Below, piece by piece: positions 1 to 5,920 of a stretch of DNA of 6,905 nt. This DNA is from Pseudolabrys sp. (GTDB taxonomy: Bacteria; Pseudomonadota; Alphaproteobacteria; Rhizobiales; Xanthobacteraceae). Numbering within the stretch: position 1 is the stretch's first letter; the number at the start of each line of letters is the position of its first letter. The DNA lies in the NCBI GenBank assembly GCA_019246455.1, contig JAFAQJ010000403.1:1-6905 (forward strand), written 5' to 3'. The position numbers were made by a program, and so were the translations under genes. The notes beneath the pieces were generated by a model. That model was not told the origin of the DNA, did not search any database, and saw only the letters and a list, made by a program, of their open reading frames with translations.

Positions 1-5
1 GGCAA

Positions 6-944
6 GTGAAGGACGTGCCGGAGATCGCGATCGACGTTCACGGGTTGACCAAATCGTTCGATGGGCATGTGGTGGTACGGGACCTGTCCCTGCAGGTGAA
101 GCGCGGTACGATCTACGGCTTTCTCGGTCCGAATGGATCGGGCAAAACCACGACTATTCGCATGTTGTGCGGTCTGCTGACGCCCGACAGCGGTCATGGC
201 ACATGTCTCGGCTACGACATCGGCACCGAAAGCGACCAGATCAAGCGGCAGGTCGGCTACATGACCCAGCGTTTCAGCCTCTACCAGGATCTCTCGGTCA
301 AGGAGAACCTCGAATTTGTGGCGCGGCTGTACGGCATTCCCCATGCGAGCCGGGCCGCCAGGGATGCTATCAAACGGCTCGGTCTCGACGGCCGAGAAGA
401 GCAACTGGCAGGGGAACTGTCAGGCGGCTGGAAACAACGGCTCGCGCTCGGCGCTTGCACATTGCCGAGTCCGCAATTGCTGCTGCTCGACGAGCCAACC
501 GCGGGCGTCGATCCCAAAGCGCGACGCGAATTCTGGAACGAGATTCATGCGCTTGCCGCCGACGGCCTCACCGTGCTGGTGTCGACACACTACATGGATG
601 AAGCCGAGCGCTGCCACGAGATCGCATACATCGCCTATGGCGAGTTGCTGACCCATGGCACGGTCGAACACGTCATCACCGACTCGCATCTGACGACTTA
701 TGTCGTAAGTTCAGACAGCGAACGCTTACATGAATTGTCGGGGGAACTCACGGGCATGCCCGGTATCGACATGGTCGCGCCGTTCGGCACGAGCCTCCAT
801 GTGTCTGGGCGCGACGCCAAGAAGCTCGATGCGGCCGTCGCGCCGTACCGCAAGTGCAAGGATTTGAACTGGGAGCGGTCGCAGCCCTCGCTTGAGGATG
901 TCTTTATCGATCTGATGTCGCGTTCAAAGGATAACTTCCAATGA
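6..944 (+). CDS. ABC-2 type exporter, ATP-binding protein (YbhF/DrrA-like)
   Basis: Cytoplasmic ATPase that powers an ABC exporter together with the permease encoded next. The motifs are complete in the 312-aa product: Walker A GPNGSGKT (residues 41-48), Q-loop Q88, signature LSGGWKQ (138-144), Walker B LLLLDEP (158-164), D-loop AGVD (166-169) and switch His195. The last 90 or so residues form the regulatory tail usual in drug/ABC-2 ATPases, ending with the PSLEDVFIDL motif near 294-303. The GTG start at 6 is supported by a TGA at 7-9 in another frame, which suggests a GTGA overlap with an upstream gene. However, this frame is open to the window edge, so a start further upstream is possible and no ribosome-binding site is visible. 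The end overlaps the permease start by 4 bp. By family it exports a drug-like or hydrophobic compound; the substrate cannot be read from the sequence. Confidence 0.93.
   Translation: MKDVPEIAIDVHGLTKSFDGHVVVRDLSLQVKRGTIYGFLGPNGSGKTTTIRMLCGLLTPDSGHGTCLGYDIGTESDQIKRQVGYMTQRFSLYQDLSVKENLEFVARLYGIPHASRAARDAIKRLGLDGREEQLAGELSGGWKQRLALGACTLPSPQLLLLDEPTAGVDPKARREFWNEIHALAADGLTVLVSTHYMDEAERCHEIAYIAYGELLTHGTVEHVITDSHLTTYVVSSDSERLHELSGELTGMPGIDMVAPFGTSLHVSGRDAKKLDAAVAPYRKCKDLNWERSQPSLEDVFIDLMSRSKDNFQ
926..931 (+). promoter_or_regulatory. Ribosome-binding site of the ABC permease
   Basis: AAAGGA ends nine bases before the permease ATG, inside the ATPase coding sequence. It supports the ATG at 941 as the true start despite its overlap with the preceding gene. 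Confidence 0.6.
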
Positions 945-2104
945 GCGAAGTGATGCCACGTTCAGACCAGCGAAAGGAGCAGAGCCGCGGCTTTGCCCGC
1001 CGCACGTGGGCGATGCTGATCAAGGAGTTCATCCAGCTTCGCCGCGATCGCGTGTCGTTCGGTATGATTATCATGGTGCCGCTAATGCAGCTCATGCTGT
1101 TTGGCTACGCCATCAACACGACCCCGCGCGATCTGCCGACGGCAGTGCTCCTCCAAGAATCAAGCGATTTGGGGCGGTCGATTTTGGCCGCGATGGAAAA
1201 CACCAAATACTTCAAAGTCACCCAACTGCCGCGGACCGAAGAAGAAGTCGACCGGCTGCTGGCGTCCGGTACAGTGCTGTTCGCGCTCGAAATCCCGGCG
1301 GGCTTTGAGCGCGCCGTGCGCCGCGGCGACCGGCCCAGTCTCCTGGTGATAGCCGACGCAACGGATCCGGTCGCCTCGGGCTCCGCGCTCAGCGCTTTGG
1401 GGCCACTGGTGCAATCGGCGCTGTCGCACGATCATGCGGTGATGCCCGGCCAAACCGTGTTGCCGTTCGATGTGCGGGCGCACGCGCGCTACAATCCGGC
1501 CGGCGCCACCCAGCTCAATATCGTGCCCGGCCTGGTCGGCACGATCTTGACCATGACCATGCTGATCTTCACGGCACTGTCGGTCACGCGCGAAATCGAG
1601 CGCGGCACGATGGAAAGCCTGCTGGCGATGCCGATCACGCCGGTCGAGATCATGCTTGGAAAGATTATCCCATACATTTTTGTGGGCTTCATCCAGGCGT
1701 CGATCATCATCGGGTTGGGGGTAGGGCTTTTTGGTGTGCCGGTATTCGGCAGCCTTGTTCTACTTGCGCTGCTGAGCACGCTGTTCATCGCGACCAATCT
1801 GTCTATTGGCTACACATTCTCCACCGTCGCCCAGAACCAGCTCCAGGCAATGCAGATGTCGATGATGTTTTTCCTGCCGAACATCTTACTCTCGGGCTTT
1901 ATGTTTCCGTTCGCAGGAATGCCGAAATGGGCGCAATGGATCGGTGAGGCTCTGCCGCTGACGCACTACCTTCGCATCGTGCGTTCCATCATGCTCAAGG
2001 GCTCCAATCTCGGCGATCTGCGGGCCGATGCACTGGCTTTGTTCGCCTTGATGCTTGTTGCCATGACGATTGCCATCACGCGCTTCCGCCGAACGTTAGA
2101 CTGA
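941..2104 (+). CDS. ABC-2 type exporter, permease (YhhJ/YbhR-like)
   Basis: Inner-membrane subunit of the exporter powered by the preceding ATPase. The 387-aa product has the ABC2 permease layout: a basic cytoplasmic N-terminus, one membrane segment at about 39-57, a large extracytoplasmic domain at about 60-190, then five segments at about 195-215, 243-264, 269-294, 305-325 and 363-380. The family hallmark REIERGTMESLLAMP lies at 217-231, just after the second segment, and LPLTHYLRIVR at 338-348 is the usual motif before the last helix. The ATG is in an ATGA overlap (941-944), with AAAGGA nine bases upstream, so translation is probably coupled to the ATPase. Only one permease is visible, whereas E. 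coli ybhFSR has two. The functional unit may be a homodimer, or a partner may lie upstream of the window. Confidence 0.93.
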   Translation: MSEVMPRSDQRKEQSRGFARRTWAMLIKEFIQLRRDRVSFGMIIMVPLMQLMLFGYAINTTPRDLPTAVLLQESSDLGRSILAAMENTKYFKVTQLPRTEEEVDRLLASGTVLFALEIPAGFERAVRRGDRPSLLVIADATDPVASGSALSALGPLVQSALSHDHAVMPGQTVLPFDVRAHARYNPAGATQLNIVPGLVGTILTMTMLIFTALSVTREIERGTMESLLAMPITPVEIMLGKIIPYIFVGFIQASIIIGLGVGLFGVPVFGSLVLLALLSTLFIATNLSIGYTFSTVAQNQLQAMQMSMMFFLPNILLSGFMFPFAGMPKWAQWIGEALPLTHYLRIVRSIMLKGSNLGDLRADALALFALMLVAMTIAITRFRRTLD

Positions 2105-2112
2105 GGCCTCAG
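2101..2112. repeat. 12-bp perfect palindrome spanning two convergent stop codons
   Basis: CTGAGGCCTCAG reads the same on both strands. It holds the permease stop TGA (2102-2104, plus strand) and the bcsS stop TGA (2109-2111 read on the minus strand) in symmetric positions. There is no loop and no T-run, so it is not a standard intrinsic terminator. It is the only sequence available between the two convergent genes, and any termination signal must lie inside the opposing coding region. Confidence 0.7.
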
Positions 2113-2819
2113 CGTTTGCTGCTAATCTCAAAGCGGCCGTAAAGGCCCTTGTGTCCGTCGCTGTCACGCGCGAAACCTGTGCCAATACCCCACTCGAACG
2201 CACCCATTTTGACGCCGGTGATATGGGCTCCGCCGCGATATTGCCAGTAGTCACTACTGGCGTTGTATTGGACTTCGGGGCCGACGTAGAAACCGAGGTT
2301 GAGCATAAGACCCGTGGCCGCATAGAGATCGGTGCTCTGGCCAACGGTCGAGTGACTGCCGTAGGCCGTGACCATGGTGCGCTTCGTCAGTTCGGTCCAA
2401 AATTCGAATGACGCGCGTAGACCGGTCTGCGATCCGCGCAGACTCGCGCCGGGATCGTCTGGATCGAGACGATGGTACTGGGTATCCAACCCCGCAAATA
2501 TTTTCAGCTCCGTCGAACCCGAGCCGAAGCGCCAACCCGGCAAAATCTGAAGTGCGAATTCCTGGCCAATGATGTCGGTCGGATCGGAATCGTATTTGTA
2601 ACGACCAACGTCGAAAAACACCTTGGCGATAAAGCCGTCCCGGTCGATTCCCGTGGGCGCCCAATAAGTGCCGCCGTAGAGGTAGCTGCCATTGCGCCAG
2701 CTATCGACACCGGAAAACAAAATAAAAGTCGCGGGAGCGGTTGGCTCGGCCCCCGACGCAGATTGCGACAAACAGCACAAGACGGCGGAAATGCCCGCTG
2801 CGACCCAGCCCCCACGCAT
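2109..2819 (-). CDS. bcsS: Cellulose biosynthesis protein BcsS-like, secreted/outer-membrane
   Basis: I recognise this 236-aa protein as a member of the BcsS (CBP_BcsS) family, accessory proteins named for their link to alphaproteobacterial cellulose synthase loci; their molecular role is unknown. A signal peptide is visible: R2, a hydrophobic stretch at about 6-18, and probable cleavage after SASGA at residue 24. C15 and C16 do not make a lipobox. The mature part has family-typical FSGVDSWRNGSYLYGG (35-50) and GIDRDGFIAKVFF (57-69), then alternating short beta-strand-like segments rich in Gly, Tyr and Phe, ending GLYGRFEIS. This suggests a small outer-membrane beta-barrel. The start is fixed: an in-frame TGA lies five codons upstream, with no start codon between. 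No bcsA, bcsB or other cellulose gene is in view. It is convergent with the ABC permease and divergent from the MFS gene. Confidence 0.82.
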   Translation of the reverse strand: MRGGWVAAGISAVLCCLSQSASGAEPTAPATFILFSGVDSWRNGSYLYGGTYWAPTGIDRDGFIAKVFFDVGRYKYDSDPTDIIGQEFALQILPGWRFGSGSTELKIFAGLDTQYHRLDPDDPGASLRGSQTGLRASFEFWTELTKRTMVTAYGSHSTVGQSTDLYAATGLMLNLGFYVGPEVQYNASSDYWQYRGGAHITGVKMGAFEWGIGTGFARDSDGHKGLYGRFEISSKR

Positions 2820-2820
2820 C

Positions 2821-2833
2821 GAGGCCCCGCCTC
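2821..2833 (-). promoter_or_regulatory. Short hairpin covering the likely bcsS ribosome-binding site
   Basis: Read on the minus strand, GAGGC-GGG-GCCTC is a perfect 5-bp stem with a 3-base loop, one base before the bcsS ATG. The purine-rich GAGGCGGGG is the only plausible Shine-Dalgarno sequence, so the stem would partly sequester it. The inverted repeat is directly visible; any effect on translation is inference. Confidence 0.4.
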
Positions 2834-2965
2834 ATACACACGGCGTTACAATGCCGCGCTACAACTAAAGCGCGTCCCGGCGATACTGTCGAGGCTGGAT
2901 TGCAACTTCCGGGTAGGAGCCGACGGGCCGACCGGGTAAAGTCCCGCGGCTATTTTTGAGTCCCC

Positions 2966-2972
2966 GGGAAAG
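2966..2972 (+). promoter_or_regulatory. Probable ribosome-binding site of the MFS gene
   Basis: GGGAAAG lies two bases before the ATG at 2975, counting from its last G. The purine core is a little closer than ideal, but it is the only candidate, and the next Met codon is about 80 residues inside the protein. Confidence 0.4.
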
Positions 2973-2974
2973 AC

Positions 2975-4201
2975 ATGACCAGCCACCTCCAGACGGCCGC
3001 TGAAAAACGCCGCTCCATCGTATTCCTCAATTGGGCGCACGCTATCGACCACTTCGTGCTGTTAATCTACCCGACCGTCGTGATCGGGCTCGAGGTCGTT
3101 TATCAGAGACCGTACAACGAGCTCATCGCTCTCTCGAGCACGGCATTCGTTGCGTTCGGCGTGTTTTCGCTGCCCGCCGGCTGGCTGGCCGACCGGTGGA
3201 GTCGCCGTAACATGATGGGTGCGTTCTACATCGGGGGCGGCCTATCAATGGCCGGGGCGGCTTTCGCGCCGAATCTGATGTGGCTCTCTGTCGCCATGTT
3301 CGCCCTTGGTACCTTCGCGGCGATCTATCATCCGGTCGGCATGGCGATGCTGATCGAAGCGTCGGGAGCAAAAGGCCGAACGCTCGCGTTCAACGGTGTG
3401 TGCGGCAATCTGGGCGTGTCGCTAGCGGCCGGGATAAGCGCGGCGCTCGCGAGTTGGTTTGGCTGGCGCACAGCATTTCTCGCGCCAGCGGCCATTTGTG
3501 TTGCGAGCGGCTTCATCTATTTGTGGATGACGCCGGACGATCGGCATCATGCGAAATCACGCGTCTCCAAGCCCGCCGTGCCGCTCACGCCCAAGCTCGC
3601 CGTGATGTTCTTCGGCCTTTTCCTGATCATCGCGATTACAGCAGGGCTGGTGTTCAACGTCCTGACGATTGCGCTGCCAAAAATCGTGGACGAGGGCGTG
3701 TCGGGGGCTGTGCCGCTCGTGCTCGTCGGGAGTATCGCCACGGCGGTTCTGGTTTGCGGTGCGCTGGCGCAGTTGATCGTCGGACGGCTGGTCGAGTGGG
3801 TGCCGCCGCACATCATCTTCGCAGCGGTGACGGCGCTCGGCTTTGCCGGCAATTTGTGGGCAACCTATGCCACGGGGTTGAGTCTGATGATCGCGCTCGC
3901 GATCGCCGTCGCTGCGATCTACGGGCAGGTCACGGTCAACGACATGATCCTCGCGCGCTATACGGCGGACGCGTGGCGCGGCCGGGTTTATGCGATCCGT
4001 TATTTCACTTTATTCATTAGCGCCGGTGCCGCCATTGCGCTGATCTCGTTGCTGCATAAAGGCGGCGGTTTTTCTCTGGTGCTCGGCGTCAACGCCGCCA
4101 TCGCGCTGCTGATGTTCGCATGCACGGTTGGCCTGGTGATGCTGATTGCCAGCATCGAAGGCAAAACGACAAAGCAAACGGTGCCGCAGCCGGCGGAGTG
4201 A
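2975..4201 (+). CDS. MFS transporter (Fsr-like)
   Basis: Inner-membrane secondary transporter of the major facilitator superfamily, 408 aa, the usual length for 12 membrane helices. The MFS loop 2-3 signature is clear at 69-78 (GWLADRWSRR). It is followed by helices with conserved IYHPVG (117-122) and a Gly-rich helix at about 141-157. A charged cytoplasmic linker at about 187-205 separates the two six-helix halves, and the protein ends in a hydrophilic tail (396-408). The N-terminal HAIDHF and the YHPVG motif recall the fosmidomycin-resistance (Fsr) type of MFS efflux proteins; the substrate is unknown. The start is well constrained: an in-frame TGA lies at 2957-2959, ATG 2975 is the first start codon after it, and GGGAAAG sits just upstream. 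It is divergent from bcsS, and its stop lies seven bases from the end of the convergent pseudogene. Confidence 0.9.
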   Translation: MTSHLQTAAEKRRSIVFLNWAHAIDHFVLLIYPTVVIGLEVVYQRPYNELIALSSTAFVAFGVFSLPAGWLADRWSRRNMMGAFYIGGGLSMAGAAFAPNLMWLSVAMFALGTFAAIYHPVGMAMLIEASGAKGRTLAFNGVCGNLGVSLAAGISAALASWFGWRTAFLAPAAICVASGFIYLWMTPDDRHHAKSRVSKPAVPLTPKLAVMFFGLFLIIAITAGLVFNVLTIALPKIVDEGVSGAVPLVLVGSIATAVLVCGALAQLIVGRLVEWVPPHIIFAAVTALGFAGNLWATYATGLSLMIALAIAVAAIYGQVTVNDMILARYTADAWRGRVYAIRYFTLFISAGAAIALISLLHKGGGFSLVLGVNAAIALLMFACTVGLVMLIASIEGKTTKQTVPQPAE

Positions 4202-4208
4202 GGGCAGT

Positions 4209-4544
4209 TCACGCCGCCTTGGCGCGCAGCTTGGCGAGCTCTTCGTCGCGTATGGCGAGCTCACCTTCGAGCCGCGCGATGTTTTCGAACAGGCGCTTGG
4301 TCGAAAGACGCAGAAAATAGAAGCCGAACGACGGATTCTGAAATTATAACTGCTCGATACTATCGTAGGTCATTTCGAGCATGATGCTGTCTTCGGAGAC
4401 CTGAAGCGTTTGCATTCGCAGGCCGCCCGGCGCCAGCATGCCGAGTTCGCCGACCAGTATGCCGGGCTCGACATCGACGTTGATTTCGAGGAGATGCAAA
4501 CGTCCGCTGACGAGCAGGTACATTTTGTCGGCCTCGGCCGATGA
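4209..4544 (-). pseudogene. Broken cyclic-nucleotide-binding (Crp-like) domain protein
   Basis: One minus-strand frame encodes the second half of a cNMP-binding-domain protein without an HTH domain. The first 66 codons (4544 down to 4347) give DKMYLLVSGRLHLLE, then PGILVGELGMLAPGG, resembling the phosphate-binding cassette, and LRMQTLQVSED. A TAA at 4344-4346 then interrupts the frame. The same frame continues for 44 codons with FQNPSFGFYFLRLSTKRLFE and a charged helix, ending in TGA at 4209-4211. In relatives, as I recall them, the interrupted site reads L-Y-F-Q-N-P, so the stop sits where the Tyr codon belongs, one base from TAT. Upstream, an in-frame TGA (4545-4547) blocks the frame; a few codons of possible continuation (LIIGRG) occur in another frame before a TAG, which suggests a frameshift as well. 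The first half of the domain is missing. Intact relatives are probably cNMP-sensing proteins of unclear role. Sequencing error could explain one lesion but hardly all. Confidence 0.75.
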
Positions 4545-4585
4545 TCAACTAGCTATCGTTTCATGACGGCGATGCTACACGAAGT

Positions 4586-5071
4586 CTAAAACAGCGGCGG
4601 GATCAAATGTTCCGTCTTGAAGCCAACGCGGGGCTTAAGATTCTCGACGATACGGCTGCGGTGGCATGTCTCAGGATCTCGGCAGTAGCACAGGAGTGCA
4701 ACACGCTTTCCGTTTCTAACTAAGCTGACAAGCTCGCCGAGTTCCCGTTGCGGCTCCGCCTTCGCGATATGCTTGTCGTAGATGCGCCATAGTGCTTCGA
4801 GGTCGCCGGCGCGTGCGGCCTGTCGGCCCTCGGCCGGAGTTCCAAGCTTTTGCAGATGCAGATAGGCGATGCCGGCATCATCCAGCGAGGCGCTAAGTTG
4901 ACGCTTTGAGAAGCCGGATCGCCGGGATGCGGCGACCGCTCGCGTATCGACCAGCACCTCGATCTTGGCGCTCCTGAGCTCGTCGATCACCGCGTCCGGC
5001 TTGGCCTTTTCGTAACCAATAGTGAAAAGCCTCCTCGTCGGAGACCGTTTCTTCGCGACGCGTTTTTTCAT
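4586..5071 (-). CDS. DUF488 family protein
   Basis: 161-aa protein of the DUF488 family, whose biochemical function is not established. Family landmarks in order: a basic N-terminal tail (1-14), LFTIGYEK (15-22), VDTRAVAASRRSGFSKRQL (41-59), YLHLQKLGTPAEGR (70-83), and the C-terminal LLCYCRDPETCHR (126-138). The last is the C-x7-CHR motif thought to form the active or metal site; here there is an additional Cys at 130. I chose the ATG at 5071 over a longer in-frame start at 5218: the residues before Met50 of the longer version lie within the DUF72 gene and have no DUF488 character, whereas 5071 gives a clean ATGA overlap with the DUF72 stop. It is translated as the second gene of a DUF72-DUF488 unit. 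The intracellular location is inferred from the lack of a signal peptide or membrane segment. Confidence 0.88.
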   Translation of the reverse strand: MKKRVAKKRSPTRRLFTIGYEKAKPDAVIDELRSAKIEVLVDTRAVAASRRSGFSKRQLSASLDDAGIAYLHLQKLGTPAEGRQAARAGDLEALWRIYDKHIAKAEPQRELGELVSLVRNGKRVALLCYCRDPETCHRSRIVENLKPRVGFKTEHLIPPLF

Positions 5072-5868
5072 TTCAGCCGTTCGATCAGCGCCATCGCCGC
5101 GGCGGGCGCGCGAATTTTCGCCTCGTGAATGAAATAGACGAAAACATCGCGCGGTTCCTTGGTCGCGGCCTTCTTTTCGACCCGGGGCAGGTCTTTCGGC
5201 TCGCCACCAGATGCCCATGTTTCAGCGCGTTTCGCCCAAGCATCCAGTGCTTTTGGTGGGTAGCCGGTTTTGAGCCTTTCCTCGCCTTTTTGCAGGCGCG
5301 CATAAACAAAATCGCTCGTGACGTCGGCGATCGCCGGATAGGTTTCATGTTCGGCGAAAACCACAGCCGTATTGAATTCACGCAGCAATTTGATGAACTC
5401 CGGCACGCAGAAGCTGTCGTGCCGCACTTCGACGACATGGCGCAACGCGCGGCCGTCGTAGGTCTTCGGCAACAATTCCAGAAAACCGCCGAAATCCGCA
5501 GCGTCGAATTTCTTGAACGGCGCGAATTGCCAGAGCAGGGGCCCAAGTTTGTCGCGGAGCTCCGTCACGCCGGAGTCGAGAAAGCGTTTGATCGAGTCTC
5601 CCGCTTCCTTGAGGACGCGCCGGTTGACGGCATACCGCACTCCTTTGATTGAGAACACAAAGCCATCCGGGACTTGGGCTGCCCAACTGCGGAATGTTTT
5701 CGGATTTTGCGTCCGGTAGAATGTGCCGTTGATTTCGATCGAGGTGAGATGTTCGGCGGCGTAGGCCAATTCGCGCGCGTGTGGCATCCCCTTGGGATAA
5801 AACACGCCGCGCCACGGCTCGTAAGTCCAGCCGCCGATGCCCGAGTAGATCTTACCGTTCTTCGTCAT
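5068..5868 (-). CDS. DUF72 (YecE-like) family protein
   Basis: 266-aa soluble protein of the DUF72/YecE family, a TIM-barrel-like fold of unknown reaction. Family motifs: GIGGWTYEPWRGVFYP (10-25), the SIEINGTFYR strand (43-52), LLWQFAP (111-117), VEVRHDSF (146-153), FVYARLQ (187-193) and C-terminal VYFIHEAKIRAPAAA (244-258). The length is normal and no catalytic motif appears disrupted. A Lys/Glu-rich linker at about 224-240 is the least conserved part. The ATG at 5868 directly precedes the conserved N-terminal strand; the ribosome-binding site is weak. The stop overlaps the DUF488 start (ATGA, 5068-5071), and the oxidase gene ends 52 bases upstream on the same strand. Adjacency of these two families recurs in bacteria, which suggests a shared task, but no reaction can be assigned. 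Confidence 0.9.
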   Translation of the reverse strand: MTKNGKIYSGIGGWTYEPWRGVFYPKGMPHARELAYAAEHLTSIEINGTFYRTQNPKTFRSWAAQVPDGFVFSIKGVRYAVNRRVLKEAGDSIKRFLDSGVTELRDKLGPLLWQFAPFKKFDAADFGGFLELLPKTYDGRALRHVVEVRHDSFCVPEFIKLLREFNTAVVFAEHETYPAIADVTSDFVYARLQKGEERLKTGYPPKALDAWAKRAETWASGGEPKDLPRVEKKAATKEPRDVFVYFIHEAKIRAPAAAMALIERLK

Positions 5869-5920
5869 GTCGCAAGTTTAATGCGGCGCGCCCGACAGTG
5901 CGACCCGTTTTGCGCTTTAG
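5869..5920 (-). promoter_or_regulatory. Spacer upstream of DUF72-DUF488
   Basis: These 52 bases lie between the oxidase stop and the DUF72 start on the same strand. No clear promoter or terminator is visible, so the three genes may be cotranscribed or the pair may have its own weak promoter here. The sequence cannot decide between these. Confidence 0.25.

Larger units (their letters stand above)
2820..2974. promoter_or_regulatory. Divergent promoter region between bcsS and the MFS gene
   Basis: These 155 bases separate two genes that point away from each other, so both promoters should lie here. I see no convincing -35/-10 pair for either gene. Symmetric elements are present. An imperfect 16-bp palindrome at 2841-2856 (CGGCGTTACAATGCCG) has six of eight Watson-Crick pairs plus one G.T pair. 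CGCGCT (2855-2860) and AGCGCG (2869-2874) form a perfect 6-bp inverted repeat around 8 bases. CCGGGTA also occurs twice, at 2909-2915 and 2932-2938. These could be operator half-sites, but no regulator gene is adjacent. Confidence 0.4.

Noticed and set aside
2151..2939. Plus-strand open frames opposite bcsS
   Set aside because: They are antisense to a gene with a signal peptide and recognisable BcsS motifs, and they have low-complexity, motif-free products.
3280..4020. 246-codon open frame on the plus strand inside the MFS gene
   Set aside because: It is out of frame with the MFS transporter, is rich in Arg, and lacks hydrophobic segments or motifs.
4360..4548. 62-codon minus-strand frame starting at TTG 4548
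   Set aside because: Apart from a few residues that may belong to the decayed cNMP gene before a frameshift, its Arg-rich product is unlike any protein; the family-like sequence is in the neighbouring frame.
4586..5218. Longer version of DUF488 starting at 5218
   Set aside because: The extra 49 residues come from out-of-frame DUF72 sequence and lack DUF488 character; the ATGA overlap at 5068-5071 gives a better start.
5125..5652. 175-codon open frame on the plus strand
   Set aside because: It is antisense to the well-supported DUF72 gene and shows no domain of its own.
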